DNA of 64,000 bases. Origin: Drosophila persimilis (lineage: Eukaryota; Arthropoda; Insecta; Diptera; Drosophilidae). The translations under genes were made by a program, and so were the position numbers. Of the stretch, positions 47,868-61,849 are shown in pieces. Numbering within the stretch: the first letter of the stretch is position 1; every line of letters starts with the position of its first letter. Location: the NCBI RefSeq assembly GCF_003286085.1, contig NW_020825566.1, positions 1-64,000 of the forward strand, read 5' to 3'. The notes below the pieces were generated by a model. The model ran no database searches and was not told the DNA's origin. It worked only from the letters and a program-made list of their open reading frames with translations.

Positions 47868-50800
47868 CGTCAGTTCAATAAACTTTTGTCTAGTCCAGAA
47901 ATCCATTAACGCTCCATAGACACCCATTGGATCGATCGAATCGCACAAGAGAGATTTTTCGCTTACACAACGAGCAACAACGAGCAACAGCAGCAACAAC
48001 ACAACGCACTCAAGTGTGGCAGCAGCAGGGAAACAAGCGGTGCAGCGGGGATGCCTGGGGGCGTGGCTGGTGGGGGAGGGTGTGGGGGGGGGGGGGGGAT
48101 GTAACTACTATTTTTAATCACTTCACCAGTTTTCAGTTGGTGTTTTTTCCTTTTTTTTTTGTTTGCTCCTACCCCCCGCCCCTTTCCCCTTGTCCTTTCC
48201 CTTCCCCTTCTCCTCTTTACTGTATACAGTTGTTGCCGCCTAAAGAGTACACACACACACACACACACACAGAGGCACAGAGGCACAGACACACACACAC
48301 AATGACAACATTTAATAGATTGCCGAAGCAGTGGCCTGTCTGCGTGGTGCGGGGGTGCGGCGGTGCGGCGGGGGGCATAGAAAATGCCTAGGAAAAGCAA
48401 ACAGGGGAAAACGCATTGAAAAAAAACACACAAAAAAGTCCAAAGCCCAAGCCCAGGCCCAGAGACAAAAGGTCTGGCTGGCTCCTTTGCTCCACCTCTC
48501 TCCCCCTCTTCGTCTGTTTCGTCTTCCCCTTGTGTTTTTTTGCTGGCCAACAAGGGGTTAACTTGTTCTATGAGTCACTCAATGAATGAATGAACGACGA
48601 ACGAACGAATGAATGAATGAATGACTTGTTCGGGGGAGGATGGATGTCTGGAAGGATGTGGGGGGCGGTGGGCGGGGGGTGGGGTGTTATTTATAAAGAT
48701 ATTTCACCCCCCCCCCACCCCCAACCCATCCGCCCTGTCCGCTGGCTCTGTTGCCGATTTCGTATGCTGATAAGCATGAAAAGAGCTCGAAAATCCCACC
48801 CTGCCCCCCGTCACCCGTCCCCATGCCCCTGCCACGCTGCATATCAATGAGGCGGATTGTCGCTGCCTTTTGGGGGAGTGCTGCAAATGCCGTAGCATGC
48901 ACCTTACACTCCATTTTAAAGACGTTTAACAGCTTTTTTTGCGCGACTTTCATGCGTCATAACGGGATAACCTTTCCGTGCAACGCGTGCACCCAGCTCT
49001 CGTGCGTGGCATGGCATGGCGTGGCATGGCTCCAGCTCCAGCTCCAGGTGTTACACATTTGCATTTGACGTGTTTCCAAATCCATCCTCGGATTGCCCTT
49101 CCCCCCCTGGCTTTTCCCTGTAAAAAAATAGTTTTCCATTTCTTTTTTTTTGCTTTTAGTTTATGAAAATTGCGCAGCTTTTCCTGCCTCTGCCTCTGCC
49201 TCTGCCGCTGTTGCTGCCACTGCCGCTGTTTGTTGCGTGGCACAACCCAGACGCTGCTTATAATTGCTCCATTCAAATTTGTTTATGGCCAAAGTTTATG
49301 CCGTGAGTGGAGTCGCATCGCGTAGCGTCGCGTCCTGCGAGTAATTATAATGTCAGAAAAGTTGCCAGTCGCTGGCAAGGGGGTTGGGGTGGGGGGGTTG
49401 GGGGGCTAGTGCTACTATTTTTGGGATCACTTAGTTATTCCAAGGCTTCTCCGGTTCTATTTTGGATTTCGATAAAGGTTGAGTCCGCGTTGCACAAACC
49501 ACACGCAGAAAGGGGCACAGCACATTGATCGATGGCCCAGAGCAGCGCTTTCACTCTCTCCTTCTGTGTCCTGTGTGTGACCTGTGCTTTCTCCTGTAAT
49601 TGGCATAGATTGAAGACTGACCCAAAAGCATCATTTGTTAGATGACTCATGCTAAAAAGGAGCCCCCCCCCCGTCCCCCTCCCCATAGCCCATCAATCGG
49701 CAAAGGTCAGCAAAGGTTAGGCCAGGGCCCGGCCCGGCCTGCTCCTAATGGAAGTTTTCTTCTGCCTTTCAAGCCTTGCCCAAAAGCAGGCTGTAAAATG
49801 TGTGTGTGTTTTAGAAGGAAATTTAATATCATCGTCCTGCGCTGCCCCTCCCCCTTCGTCCTGCAGTGCACACTAAAAGGTTTCCACGACGCTTTTAATT
49901 ACACTTTAAACAATAGCTGCACGCCGTCAGCCCCCCAGCCCCCCAGCCCTTCCCCCTGGGCCACATCCCTCACCAGGGGCAACCCTTGCTCTCCCCCCCC
50001 CCGCCACGCTCTCTGGAAAATTGCGAACGTTTGCGATTTGCGCTTGATTAAATTCTAATTATAAAGCGTGCGTATTTCCCTTCTCTCCCATCTTCGTTCC
50101 CTTTTCCATTTTCCTTTTCCTTTCCCTTTCAGGTTTTCCCCTGCTGCCCCGGCTGCCCCGCTGCCCCGCAGTTTTTCCGGTTTCGGTGCTGCTTGCTGGT
50201 TGCTGGTTGCTTGTTTACCATTTTCCTTGATTTTTACGACTTTTTAATGATTTTTCACTGCCAGTCAGTCATTCTGGCACCATCGCGTGCTCGGACTTTG
50301 GTCCGCTTTTCCTTTCAGCGCTCTCTGCCTCTGCCTCTGCCCCTGCCGCTGCCTCTGCCTCTGCCGCGGATCGGAATGGGATCTGGGTTTCCACCAATTT
50401 TCTTTCATTTTTGGTTTTTTTTTGTGTGTGTTTCGACAGTTTCTTTTCTACATTCGCATTGGAGATTGCTTTTTGGTGCTTTTTGGGGTTCGGTTCGGTT
50501 CGGTTCGGTAATTTGCTCCCCTGCCAACCCACACCCCTCCCCCACCCCCCTTTCGACCACTCCTTATTTTGTTGACTGACTGCTAATGCGACTTTTAACG
50601 CTGATTAATGTTCTTTCTTTTTTACAGTTTTGCGTTTTCCTTTGCCGCACTTTCCACGCCCAGCCACTGCCGGCCCCCCACCCTCCCACCTGTCCAGGAA
50701 AAAGCTCAGTTCTGTTTCGTTTATTCGAAAATGTGTCCATTGCGACCACAGACAACAGTTCAACAATTTGGCCGAGAGGCAAACAAATTGTTTGTTCGGC

Positions 50801-52058
50801 TGTCACATGTCAATAAAATTAACACTTTAACGAGAGACACAGAGGGGGAGAGGGAGAGGGAGGGACAGGGGGGACAGAGAGTACACATTTTACACAATTG
50901 ATAATTAAAGCAACAACAGAACATATCGAGAAGCTGCCACGTGGACACCGATTCCTTGACAGCTGGAAAATATTAATATTTTCAAGCAAGATGGAAATGA
51001 AAACAGGAGACAGAGAGGGAGAGAGGGAGGGAGAGAGAGAGGGAGAGACACACAGAGGGAGAGGAGAACCCAACCATTTGATACCCTTTTAGGCTGCTCT
51101 CCTCTGCTCCTCCTCTCCTCCTAGCCCATGGATACCCCACTCTCTCCAGATCCAGACAAGGACTCCGCCCAGGCGCTTGTGTGTGTGTGTGTGTGTGTGG
51201 TGTGTGCCACATGGCGAAAAGTCAATTTTTAATTGATGATAAACATTGAAATATTCACTTTTCCACGAAATGGAAACTCCAGAAGGAAAAAATTGTTTAT
51301 TGGAAATTGGTTTGGCGGGCAAGCGCCGAAAAGTGTGCTCTGAAATTGTTCGCCTCATTTGCGCGCTCTGTTTTTATCACGCCAATTTATTGAGCCGATT
51401 ATAGGGCGCAGAGGGGCAGGTAGGGGCTGTGCCCCACTATAATTATTATATTTTCCATAATTTTAATTAGTAGATAGTGCCAGAAATAATCGAATTTCAT
51501 TATCCACACACACAGACACAGAGAGAAAGGCACTTAAAGCCATTTTAAAGCCTTTTTGTGTGGGGAAAAGCATGCGGAAAAGCCTCGGGGAAGCATAAAA
51601 GCGGTAGAGTAAGGGAGATATTGCATAAATGGGAAATATATGTATGTATGTACATATGGTATGCGGGCCATATGAATGCATAAATGATACAAATATGCAT
51701 GAAATGTGCATAGAAATTAGGTGAGTAGATAGCCATACATAAACACAATATACACGCACACACACACACGTATATATGGGGCTGTATGTGTGCGTGAGTG
51801 TATATAAAATGTGGCTTTAATTGATGGCCAGCCAATTTTCTCGTTTGAATGCCATTTTCCCCAAACAGATATTAATCAATGTGCGAAGGGGATTATTGAC
51901 GACCAGGGAGGAGGAAGTCCCTGCTGCCCCTCAAAGGAGCTCCCCCCCCCCCATTCGGGCTCCGTCTCCGGCGATGAAGAACTATCCCTTCTGTGCAAAT
52001 TGATTTGTACAGGATTTGCATTGGTGTCTGGTGTCTGCCGTTTCTTGACATTTTGGCC

Positions 52059-52152
52059 AGGCACCTGGCACCAGGCACCTTCCAACAGGCACCATCCAAC
52101 ATCCACCAGGCACCAGGCACCAGGCACCTACCAGGCACCTACCAGGCACCTA
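52059..52152. repeat. CACCAGG-type minisatellite
   Basis: Many copies of ggcacc with variable spacers (ccaggcacc, taccaggcacc, ttccaacaggcacc). Confidence 0.85.
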
Positions 52153-53021
52153 GCAAGCACTATAATGCACACATAATGCCGGGCCAAAAGCAAGCTTTTG
52201 TCAGCAAACACATTCTCGAAGCCAAGAGCCCCACCCCCCTCCCCCGAAGCCCCTCCCCCCCCGCACACAAAAATATGTGCACGCAGCTCTCGAGTGTTTG
52301 GGCAAGAGTTTAGAGGGATACAGAGAAGATCCAGGAACGGGGGGAGTGGCAGTGCAATAAAATATGAATTTATGGCCTATTTGCATGACTTTTTGGAGCA
52401 GAGTCAAGTGCTCTTACTCTTGGCCGGACACTCGGACAGACAAAGCAACAATTCGAGTATTTTTCTCTTGGCTCCAAAAAAAGAAGAACCAGAAGACGAA
52501 GAGGATGAAGAGGGTCCGTCTGCAAAGCCACATTAAGGCTACCCCCAAAAACTGGGGGCTTAATGAGCTTTGCACACACACAGTCACAGAGACAAATCCA
52601 ATACATATGCAGCTCTGGAAGAGTACTTAAAAATTCCCCCACAATACTCGTATCCCCAAGGAATCCATGGCACTGAGTGCTCTATAAAGATTTCATCAGA
52701 AAAGCTGCAGAGAGCAAAAAGTGAGAGAGAGAGAGAGAGCGGTCCTTGTGCGGTCTTAACTTGTTTATGGTCTATGGCCATGGGTATTCCTTGGCCTGGA
52801 CTGTGGCCAAAGCCGTTTATGCTGCATCTCCACGTCCGTCCCCGTCTCCGTCTCCCTCTGCATTCGGCAGCCCCGACTCTATGCCAGGGACACGCACAAT
52901 TTCTAATTGACTAACACAATTCTGGGCTCAACTGTACCCCCGCATCGCCGGCCCCCTCGCTTGGGCTCTGCTGGCGAAAGTTTAGTGTCAAATGTTTGAA
53001 TTCGATTATGATTCTGGGGCG

Positions 53022-53064
53022 CTGTTGGGGCGCTGTTGGGGCGCTGTTGGGGCGCTGTTGGGGG
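53022..53064. repeat. 12-bp array (GGGGCGCTGTTG)n
   Basis: Four near-exact copies. Confidence 0.9.
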
Positions 53065-53591
53065 AAATACTTCAAACTTTCGATCATAATGACGATGATG
53101 TCCTTGCTGTGTGTGTGCAGCTCTCTCTCTCTCTCTCTTGAAAGGCTTTTAGCCAAAATAGTCGTCATAATAAACACGGAATAACCCTCTGGCCTGTGCC
53201 ACAGGCTGGAGCTGAGCCCGAGGCTGAGCCAGAGGCTGAGCCAGAGGCTGCTCTGAAAAGTATGCCATGAAATATGCATAAAATCCAAGCCCAATCCCCA
53301 GTCCCCATTCCCCGCAGCCGTCTGTCTCTGCTGCTGCTGCTGCTGCAGCTGCCCCAAATTGCGGGCTCCAAATCGCCTCAGTTTGTTGCCAGTCAGTTGC
53401 CAAACGAGCTGCCAAATCAAAAATCGCTGAGCGTGTGAAGTGCCAGTTGGCCAGAGACGAGAGAGTGGTGAGAGGAGGGAGGAGGGAGGAGGCCTGCCTG
53501 CCTGCACATTAGAATGGCAGCAGTGGCAGTGGCAGTGGCAGTGGATGTGGCAGCATCGCCTGCAAGGAGTTTTCGAGTTGCAGTTGGTCGA

Positions 53592-53611
53592 GGGGGGGGG
53601 GGGGGGGGGGG
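53592..53611. repeat. Poly-G tract (20 Gs)
   Basis: Uninterrupted Gs, followed 185 bases later by a poly-C tract. Confidence 0.9.
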
Positions 53612-53796
53612 TTTCCAAATCATTTCGGTCGGGCCAAAAGCCCCAAATTATGCAATAGCTGCACATGAAATTGGCCGCAAAAACAGACCCCGAAATACAG
53701 TTTTTGGGCAAATAATTTCTGCGGCCCGTTATAATTTATGCAAAAATTCAATCTAAATTAAATATCAACATCAAAATACAGAATACACCCCGTGCT

Positions 53797-53819
53797 CCCC
53801 CCCCCCCCCCCCCCCCCCC
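53797..53819. repeat. Poly-C tract (23 Cs)
   Basis: Uninterrupted Cs. With the poly-G at 53,592 it can pair as an inverted repeat. Confidence 0.9.
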
Positions 53820-54005
53820 TTCCCCCCGCTGGCGCGTTGCGTGTCTGGCGTGTCCAGTGGGGCATGTGGCATGCTCATTGCGACACATTCGCACCTGCAA
53901 TTAGCTCGATGGGCCCTGCACACAGCGCCACACCTGCTGCACCTGCTGCACACACACACGTGCCCCCTTTTATGACATGCCACACCGTCCTGTCAGTCAG
54001 TCACT

Positions 54006-54054
54006 CCGTCCGTCCGTCCGTCCGTCCGTCCGTCCGTCCGTCCGTCCGTCCGTC
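54006..54054. repeat. Tetramer array (CGTC)n
   Basis: About twelve perfect copies of ccgt. Confidence 0.95.
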
Positions 54055-55481
54055 AGTGCTGGCGGCAGCTGTCCAAAATGTAATATTTAACGCCATTTTA
54101 TGCAAATTGAAATTATGTTAATGGCCAGCCAAAACCAGCAATTGATGATGACGTCTGCCACTGCCACTGCCACTGGCTGTGGCACGGCCACAGGCCACAG
54201 GCCATCGATTCGGTTCCCGTCTCAATCCTTGCCATGTTTTGAGCATCTTTGTCTCTCAACGAATGAATGCACGGAAACCCGCCTCTCATTTGCATTTTAA
54301 TAACAACAATAATCACAATAATGTGCAACAATGGAGGAGCTGGAGCTGGCGCTGGAGGTGGAGCTGGAGGAGCCAGCAGTAACGATGATAATAATGGTAA
54401 TAATTTAATAGCACATCAAATCGTTGAATGCCACACGTTGCGGCGCCTCGACTCTGATTGCAGTTCATCATCATCATTATCCCCATCATGATCATCTTTT
54501 TGGAGCAGAGACACAGGGCACAGGACGCAGGACGCAGAGCAAGGAGCAAGGAGCAGCGTCGCAAGTTCATCTTCTCGGTCCTCATCGGAGTCACGTTCCG
54601 TCTTCCTGCTGCTGCCTCTTCTTCTGCACCAGTATGTGCAACATTTACATCTGCAACCCCCACCCCCGCCCCTCCTCCTGCTGCTCCTCCTGCCGCTGCC
54701 GCTGCTGCTGTTGTTTGCTGTCATTAACATTTTGTTTATATTTGCTTAAATGTGCGGCGCATCCTCATAATTAGTATGCATGTGTGCGTCAGGACTGTTG
54801 CTGCCCCACCGTGCATGTGGCATGAGTATCTGCATCTGTATCTGTGTCTGTGTCTATGAGCCTCTCTCTCCCTCTCTCGCTCGCCCTCTGTGTGTGCGTT
54901 GCATTTTGCAATTTACTTTTGTTTGGTTTAAAAAGCGCGTTAAATTTGATCATTGTTGCCGCGAGCTTTGTTTGCGTTTCCACTGTCTGTGTCCCTGCCA
55001 CAGACACTGGTTGTGCCCCCACAGATGGACGGAGGGAGGGAGGGAGGGAGAGAGGGGCTCTCTGCCTGTCTCCCTGCCTGTTATATCCCTCCCAATTCCC
55101 TACTTACAAAAAAGGACAATATTTTGGAGAAACTTCAATCACTCCACTCCACTCCACTCCACACACACTCACCCCTGGGGCATGCCACACGGGTGCACGT
55201 CGAGTCATAAAATGGCATATACGTACCTAAAAAGAGAGAACAAGAAAAGGTTGTTAAATTAAGAAGAAAGTCAATCCTGCAGGCAGGAGGCAGCAGAAAA
55301 GAGAATCTAAGATGCTTTTGGGGCAACAAAAAAGGTTCTCACAGGGATTCGACCAATCGACTCGTACCTCGAGTGACAACGCCTAAGTGGGGCTTAAAAA
55401 TTCAATAAAAAATCACTTAACATTCCTTAAGAAGCTTTCAGAAGAGAGCCGCACACACACATACACAGGGACAGGGACAGA

Positions 55482-55516
<35 letters not shown>

Positions 55517-57803
55517 TAGGTCGCGAGGAAAAAGTGTGGGAAAACTAAAGCAATTTCAAATTGAAAACTGCTGCAAATTAATCAAATGCCTTTGTCGATA
55601 GGGGCAAGCATTCGGATGGATGGGAGATAGGAGAAAGGAGAAAGGAGATTGCAGATTCGAGAGCAAGCGAGATAGAGATGGCAGATGGCAGAGCTGCAAA
55701 GAGAGCACACAAAAAACGGTCAAAAGGCAAGTCTTGCAAACAAGTGTGTGTTTGCACACACACACACTCGCACACTCGCACTCACACACACACATGCTTG
55801 AAAATGTCAGTCAGTCAGAAAGACAGAAGCCAAAGGCAAGCCATCATCAGTAGAGGAACCCAGAAATCCGAGACCCCGAGAGCCCGAGAACCGATAGAAC
55901 CCAAGCGCCCCAAAGGCAATTCCTCTCTGCCCCCCGCCCCCTGAGAATCCTTCCGCGTTCCACACACACACACACACACACACACACTCGTACTTCTATA
56001 TATCGTAACGCATTAAATCGATAACACGATTTTTCATCACGCACAGAGCTGCCTGCCTCCTGCCCCTGCCCCTGCCCCCTGGCCCCTGCTACTCGCCAGG
56101 AACAAGGACTGAGGAACAGGAGGACCCCGACGGGTACCCCCCAAAAACAACTGAGTGACTCCCGAGTTAAATTGTCAGTTTCATTACGTGGCAGCTTTTC
56201 CCGGGGCATTGCTTCGGCATTTTCCTCCATTTCCTTCATTCATGCCGTTCCATTCTGTGTTTTTTAAAGCCAAATCACTACGTCTGCGCGTGAGACCCTG
56301 CTCCTGTCAGCCATCCCCCTTGCACCGTCCCCGCCCTCTGTCCCTTCCCCCCTATCCACTCCAGGATTGCGACAAACGATTTTTCAAGCTGGCGCTTCAT
56401 CGTTCGCTCCAGCCTTGAGGGGTCGGCGGGGGGCTTTCTTCTTTCTTTCGTTCTGTGGTTTCTGCGCGCCGCCCAAACAAAACTCAATTTTCAGCACAAG
56501 AAAGAAAAACGCATCGCAAGGCTCAGGGGACACCCGCCGGAGAGCACTCGACGCTGGCGAGTTCAACAAACATTTAACTGATTGCCTGGGCGTGCGTGGC
56601 CCTTCCCCTCCTTCCCCCCGCCTTCCCCCCTCAAATGCCTGATTTTTTGATTTGCAATACACCTGGGAGACGGGCAGCCAGTCAGCCAGTCAGCCAGTCA
56701 GCCAGCCCCTGGCCAGGCCACAAAAATGTTTGGCTTATTTGTTAGCGCTGGAAAATAAATTGTCTGTGCGTGCGGTAATTGTAAATTACGAAGCAGACAG
56801 ACACGGACACCGACACGGGGCACCGATGGGGCAGGCAAGTGTCCGTAAAGTAGCCGACGTTATTGACACCTCTCTGCCCCCCTTTGAGTGCACTCGCACG
56901 AATGTTCGAGTATGCTATGAATTTTTGATCGCTTGCTAGCCCAAAAAAACCCCAAAAAAAAAGGGAAGCCAGACCGCACTAAACTAGACTTTTGATTGGA
57001 AATCCCCGTGCCCGTGCCCGAAGCCTCTCATCCTTATCCTCTTAGCAATTCAATCGGGAGCCGCACAGGATAATCCACAGGCACTTTTGGCGCGCCCGAA
57101 AGTAGGCAGCGATTTTCGCTTAGACCTTCCCGCTGACACAAATCAGCCACAGGCCATAACTCAAACTATCTCCACGTCTCCACGTCTCCACGTATCCACG
57201 TATCCAAGTGCCCCTCTGCCCCCGCTCCTTGCTGAATCAATAACCATAAACAGAAATTCCGTATGCTCACGAGCTGCAGCTCAGAATCGTAGATACATAT
57301 ATATGGAAAAAGTATGCCACATGCTTGGGGAAATCACTAAATTCAGCCCAAGGCAACGTGCACCTCATCATTTATGTGGCAGAAGGAGGCAGGCATGTGG
57401 CATGTGGCAGGTGGAAAGGCAGCGCCAAAAAAAAAACTATCCACTGCACTGCGGCCGCCCCCCCCTCCCACTCTCCACTTTGATAACTGGAGACTGCTTA
57501 TCACGGCAGGGTCTGGGGCAGGGGGAGGGCCACCATCGACTGCATGTGACATTTGCATGCTTACTTAAACAGCAAAAAGCAGCCGCCTTAGCGACAGCCG
57601 TCGAGCCTGGGCACGTCTGCGTCAAGCTCAGAGCTCCAGAAAGCAGAACACCAGAGCCCCAGAACCCCCACCATTCTCCCGGAACCCCGGAACCCAGTCT
57701 GAGCCAGAGCCAGAGAGAGAGAGAGAAAAAGAGAGTCCCAGACGGTGGAGACACCTTCTGGTGTTGTCAGTAGGCAGTCGCAATCCTGTCGACGTCACAT
57801 CAC

Positions 57804-57888
57804 CACACACACACACACACACACACGCACACACGTGTAGTAGTGTAGTAAAAATCAGACGTGTGTGTGTGTGTGTGTGTGTGTGTGC
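57804..57888. repeat. (CA)n facing (GT)n: inverted dinucleotide repeat
   Basis: A CA run at 57,804-57,834 is followed after about 25 bases by a GT run at 57,860-57,887, so the arms are complementary. Confidence 0.9.
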
Positions 57889-59914
57889 GGCTCGAGGACT
57901 GGCAAGTCTTGAATTCAAGTCCTTCCTTCATGTACTTTGATTGCTTGCACGTTACCCGTACAATTTTCGGTATGATGGCGGCAACATTTCATGATTTCTT
58001 GTACGTGTTTCTGCCTGAGAGCACGCGTCCTCTCCTGGTCCTGGTCCTGCCCCCTGGTCCTGCCCCCTGGTCTCCCCTCGCCCTTCGCCTTGCGCCTTTC
58101 GTAATGTATGCAAGCACTTTTTGTATATGACGCCGTTGCGCTTGGAGCCTGTTGGAGCCGTGTTTGTTTGCCTGGTGACTGATGATGGTTTGCCCCTGCC
58201 CCTGCCCCAGCCCCTGTGTCTGCCCCTGCCCTGCCCCATCTCGGCTTCAAGTTTGTCCCGCTAATAAATCAATGAGGATTCTCTGTGTGCTCCAAGTAGG
58301 CTATGATTTATGTCCATCCAAAGGGTTCCTTTCGTGCGATTCCTGGGATTCCTGGAGTTCCTTTCGAGTTCCCAAAAACTCTAATTGAAGTGTCCCAATC
58401 AAGGGCCCCATTGATGGATCAGTCATGTCCTATCCAAATCGAGCGTGTCACGAATGAGTGTCTCAAAACGCATTGGACACAGGAATATGTTAGTATAAGG
58501 ATATCCCCGCACCCGTTCCGCTGGTAGGTTGTGGCAAGGAGGAGCTTCTGGGGAACCCATGGGAAGCCAGCCAGAAGAGGACCAGGACAGCGAAGTGGAG
58601 GAGCCAGATCCCAGAGAAACCGAGCAAGGCAGTGCAGGCGCTGGGATCCTCAGATCAGAGCTGGGTCTCCAAGTGCGGAATTCGAAAGAGAGAGAGAGCG
58701 AAAGAGAGAGCGCTTTCGTTCCATCTATCCATCTTGTGTAAGCTCTTCTCGCTCTGTGTGTCGAGTCGCAATAAAATGAAGTGATTTTCCTCAAGTTTTA
58801 TGTGTGACATAAACACCCACACACACACACACACACACATACACAGACAGACAGAGAGAGAGGAAAGCCACTGCACATGGGATTAGGCAGCAGCAGAGAG
58901 GCGGGCGGGGCGGCCGGGGTGGCATAGGACTTGGGGCAATCATTTGGCAGCGCATGTGTCGGATTATTTTGTTGGTTTGCGTTTTATTTAAATTTAGCCT
59001 CCATCTCTGGGTGTCTCTCTGGGTGTCTCTCTGTCTGTCCGCCTGTCTGTGCGTGCGGGGGTGGCGAGGCGTCAACCGAAAAAAGCTGACAGCAGCTGAA
59101 AAGTATGCTAAGCTTTTCCTGCTCCTTTTTGCGGCTCTCGGGGCGGTTGGGGGCGGGGGTCTTGGTATGAAAACAAATTAATGATTTGCCATCAAGCAAA
59201 TAAATCAAAAGCTTCAAAGCAGATCTCTGGCTTAGAGCGGCAGTGGGCCGAGATTTAAAGCCCCATCTCTGGCAATCCTCCGCCTCCTGCCCAGCCCTCG
59301 AACCACTTTAAAGTTGGCCCACGTTTCAATGGTATAGTTTTACGTTTTTTGCTGCTTTTTCCACTCAACTAAGCGCATGCATTGATGATATATCCCCAGT
59401 CGTTTGACACCCCCCACCCACCACCCACTTTCCACACCCACACCCACACCGCACCCCACCGTCCATTGACACAACATAAATAACCGTGTGAGAGAGGCTG
59501 TTATAATTTATAATCCTTGCTGTGGGCATGGCACCACCAACAACAACAACAACAACAACAACAGGAAGAGCGACAGCCATAATGCAACAAGAACAACACT
59601 AGATGGTGCCATGCAGAGAGTGCAAATATTTTTACTTGCTGCTCCTCGCTCTCTCTCTTTCTGTGTACCTGTGCGGGGGCTCTTCGATACCCTTGCCAAA
59701 AATGGGTATCATTATGTTCAGGAGCACAAAAACTATATACATATGTGGGATGTAGAATAGGCAACGGTTCCTGCTGCTGCTGCTGCGCTGCCAGCACAAT
59801 CAGCAAGGCTTCGTGACTGTTTTCTACACATACATATATGTGCATTTGCCAGAAGGAGAGCGCTGCATTATTTCCTCTTCAAATAGCCTGCCAGGAAAGC
59901 AAACAGCAGAGACC

Positions 59915-60190
59915 GCAGGCAGCAGACAGCAGACAGCAGAGAGCTCAGATAGCAGAGAACGAAATAGATCGAGAGAGCAGACAGCAGAGACCGAAAGAAA
60001 TCAAGAGCGCAGGCAGCAGACAGCAGACAGCAGAGAGCTCAGATAGCAGAGAACGAAATATATCGAGAGAGCAGACAGCGGAGACCGAAAGAAATCAAGA
60101 GCGCAGGCGGCAGACAGCAGAGACTGTAACTGAAAGTTATCCAGAGAGGAGGCAGCGGAGACCGAAGGAGATCGAGAGCGCAGATAAGCA
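59915..60190. repeat. 94-bp tandem repeat, almost three copies
   Basis: gcaggc(a/g)gcagac starts at 59,915, 60,009 and 60,103. Each unit itself contains smaller gcagacagcaga and gagaccgaaagaaatcaagagc modules. Confidence 0.9.
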
Positions 60191-61779
60191 AACGAAGCCT
60201 CTGTCGACGCCTACGCAGACTGCGGGAGAGGCTTCCAGTACAAAAAAACTTCAAAGGCAGAGCGAGATGGCATAATCCCAGGCTAGGGAAGCCTTTGGAA
60301 TGTGCATGGCGTGGCTCTACTACAATGGCAATTACGTTGAAACCATTTTTATATTAATTATCAAAAATGCATTGAAATTCGAAACAATAAATGCATAAAT
60401 TCGTTGATAGTGGAAAAATCTGAACCGTTGCCTCTTAAGAGGGTATCACATGTCACGGACATGTCATTTTTGCTCCCTTTCGACTGGTTTTTTTTGCTAT
60501 ATTTTATTTGTTCGAAGTCCGCCCAGGCGGTATGTCTCTCTCTTCGGCTCAGGTCATCCTCCAACCAGGTGGCAGGCACAAATATTTTGTTTTGTTGGTT
60601 CGTACACCTTGCACCCCCCGCCACCGCCCCCGCCCTCGCCACACCACTCGCCTGCATTTAGTTTATGTGTTTTCCCGGGGGGGTTTTTTTTTGTTATTTT
60701 CTATTCCTACCAAAAATTAGGTCAAAAGTTTATTGGCTAACATTTGTGTGGGGGGGGGGGGAGGCGTCGGCGGGAGGGTGCTTCTGCCAACAACATTAAT
60801 GTCAGAAGCAGTGCACTGCTTTAATGCCAACTACAACAACACCTCCCCCCCTGCCCCCCTTTCCACCCCGGCGGTCCGCAGCTAATTACAAACCAATCAG
60901 AAGTGCCGCCCACAGCCGCAGCGCTAATAAATTCCCCATAAATTATTGAAAAATTCAAATGAAAAAGAAAAATTATGCCAAAGCCGAAAACTGAAAACTG
61001 AAAACCGAAACCCGAAAACCGAAAACTGCCAAACGCATTTAACGCGTAAACTAGTGAAATTATGGCTTGAACAGACACCCGAAAGGGATGCCCTCCCTAC
61101 GATTTTAATTATTTAAATTGTTGAAATATGTAAATGGGTTAAACATGTTTCTGTCGGATGCACACTCCCTGGGAGGGCGCTCCTCCGTTTGTGGCAAAGA
61201 AACATATTATCGGATCTTTCACATTTCAGTGAACATCAATCGAACGAAGAGGCGAAGAGTTCTGCGACTGAAATCGAGACGAAAGTCGAGAATGTTTCAA
61301 GTTTTTGTTTCGAGACTCAACCCCTAATGAGAGTGGAAAACACACACACACACAGAGAAACCCCTTGGCAGTGTGTGTGTGCCCATGATTATGACAGATC
61401 TCCTGGCATCGGGTTTCCACTGTAGGTATTCAAGGACTACTGTCGCTGCTTCTGCCACTGGCACTGGGAAACATGGCCTTAATTAAACGGCAATTGTGGT
61501 CATCAGCTGTCGGCCTCTCCGTTGCCTAATCAGTTTTGTGCGATGAAAGACTAAGCCTGGGATTACGGGCGTCTGCTCGGCTCTGCTCTGCTCTGCTCTG
61601 GCCACTGGCCACTGGCCATGCGGGTGCGACATTTGAATAATGAATGTCAGCCCGATGTTTGTGCTGCCAGGGAAAAATATAAGCCGCCCCCCCAGCTCCA
61701 AGTCCCCAAATGTCACTCAGCTGTCAATTGTAGGTAAATCTCAGAGACATTGAGGCACACACAGAGAGAAAGTCAGGGC

Positions 61780-61806
61780 ATAGTAGTAGTAGTAGTAGCA
61801 TTAGTA

Positions 61807-61848
<42 letters not shown>
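61780..61848. repeat. Trinucleotide array (TAG)n
   Basis: About 22 triplets with two interruptions (cat and gaa). Confidence 0.9.

Positions 61849-61849
<1 letters not shown>

Noticed and set aside
52911-53711. 266-codon minus-strand ORF in the long intron
   Set aside because: Built from (GCC/GCA) repeats, poly-G, the 12-bp array and (GA)n; codons for His-Cys, Leu-Trp and Gln runs come straight from simple repeats.
59813-60275. Plus-strand ORFs of 77 and 145 codons
   Set aside because: They are translations of the 94-bp tandem repeat.
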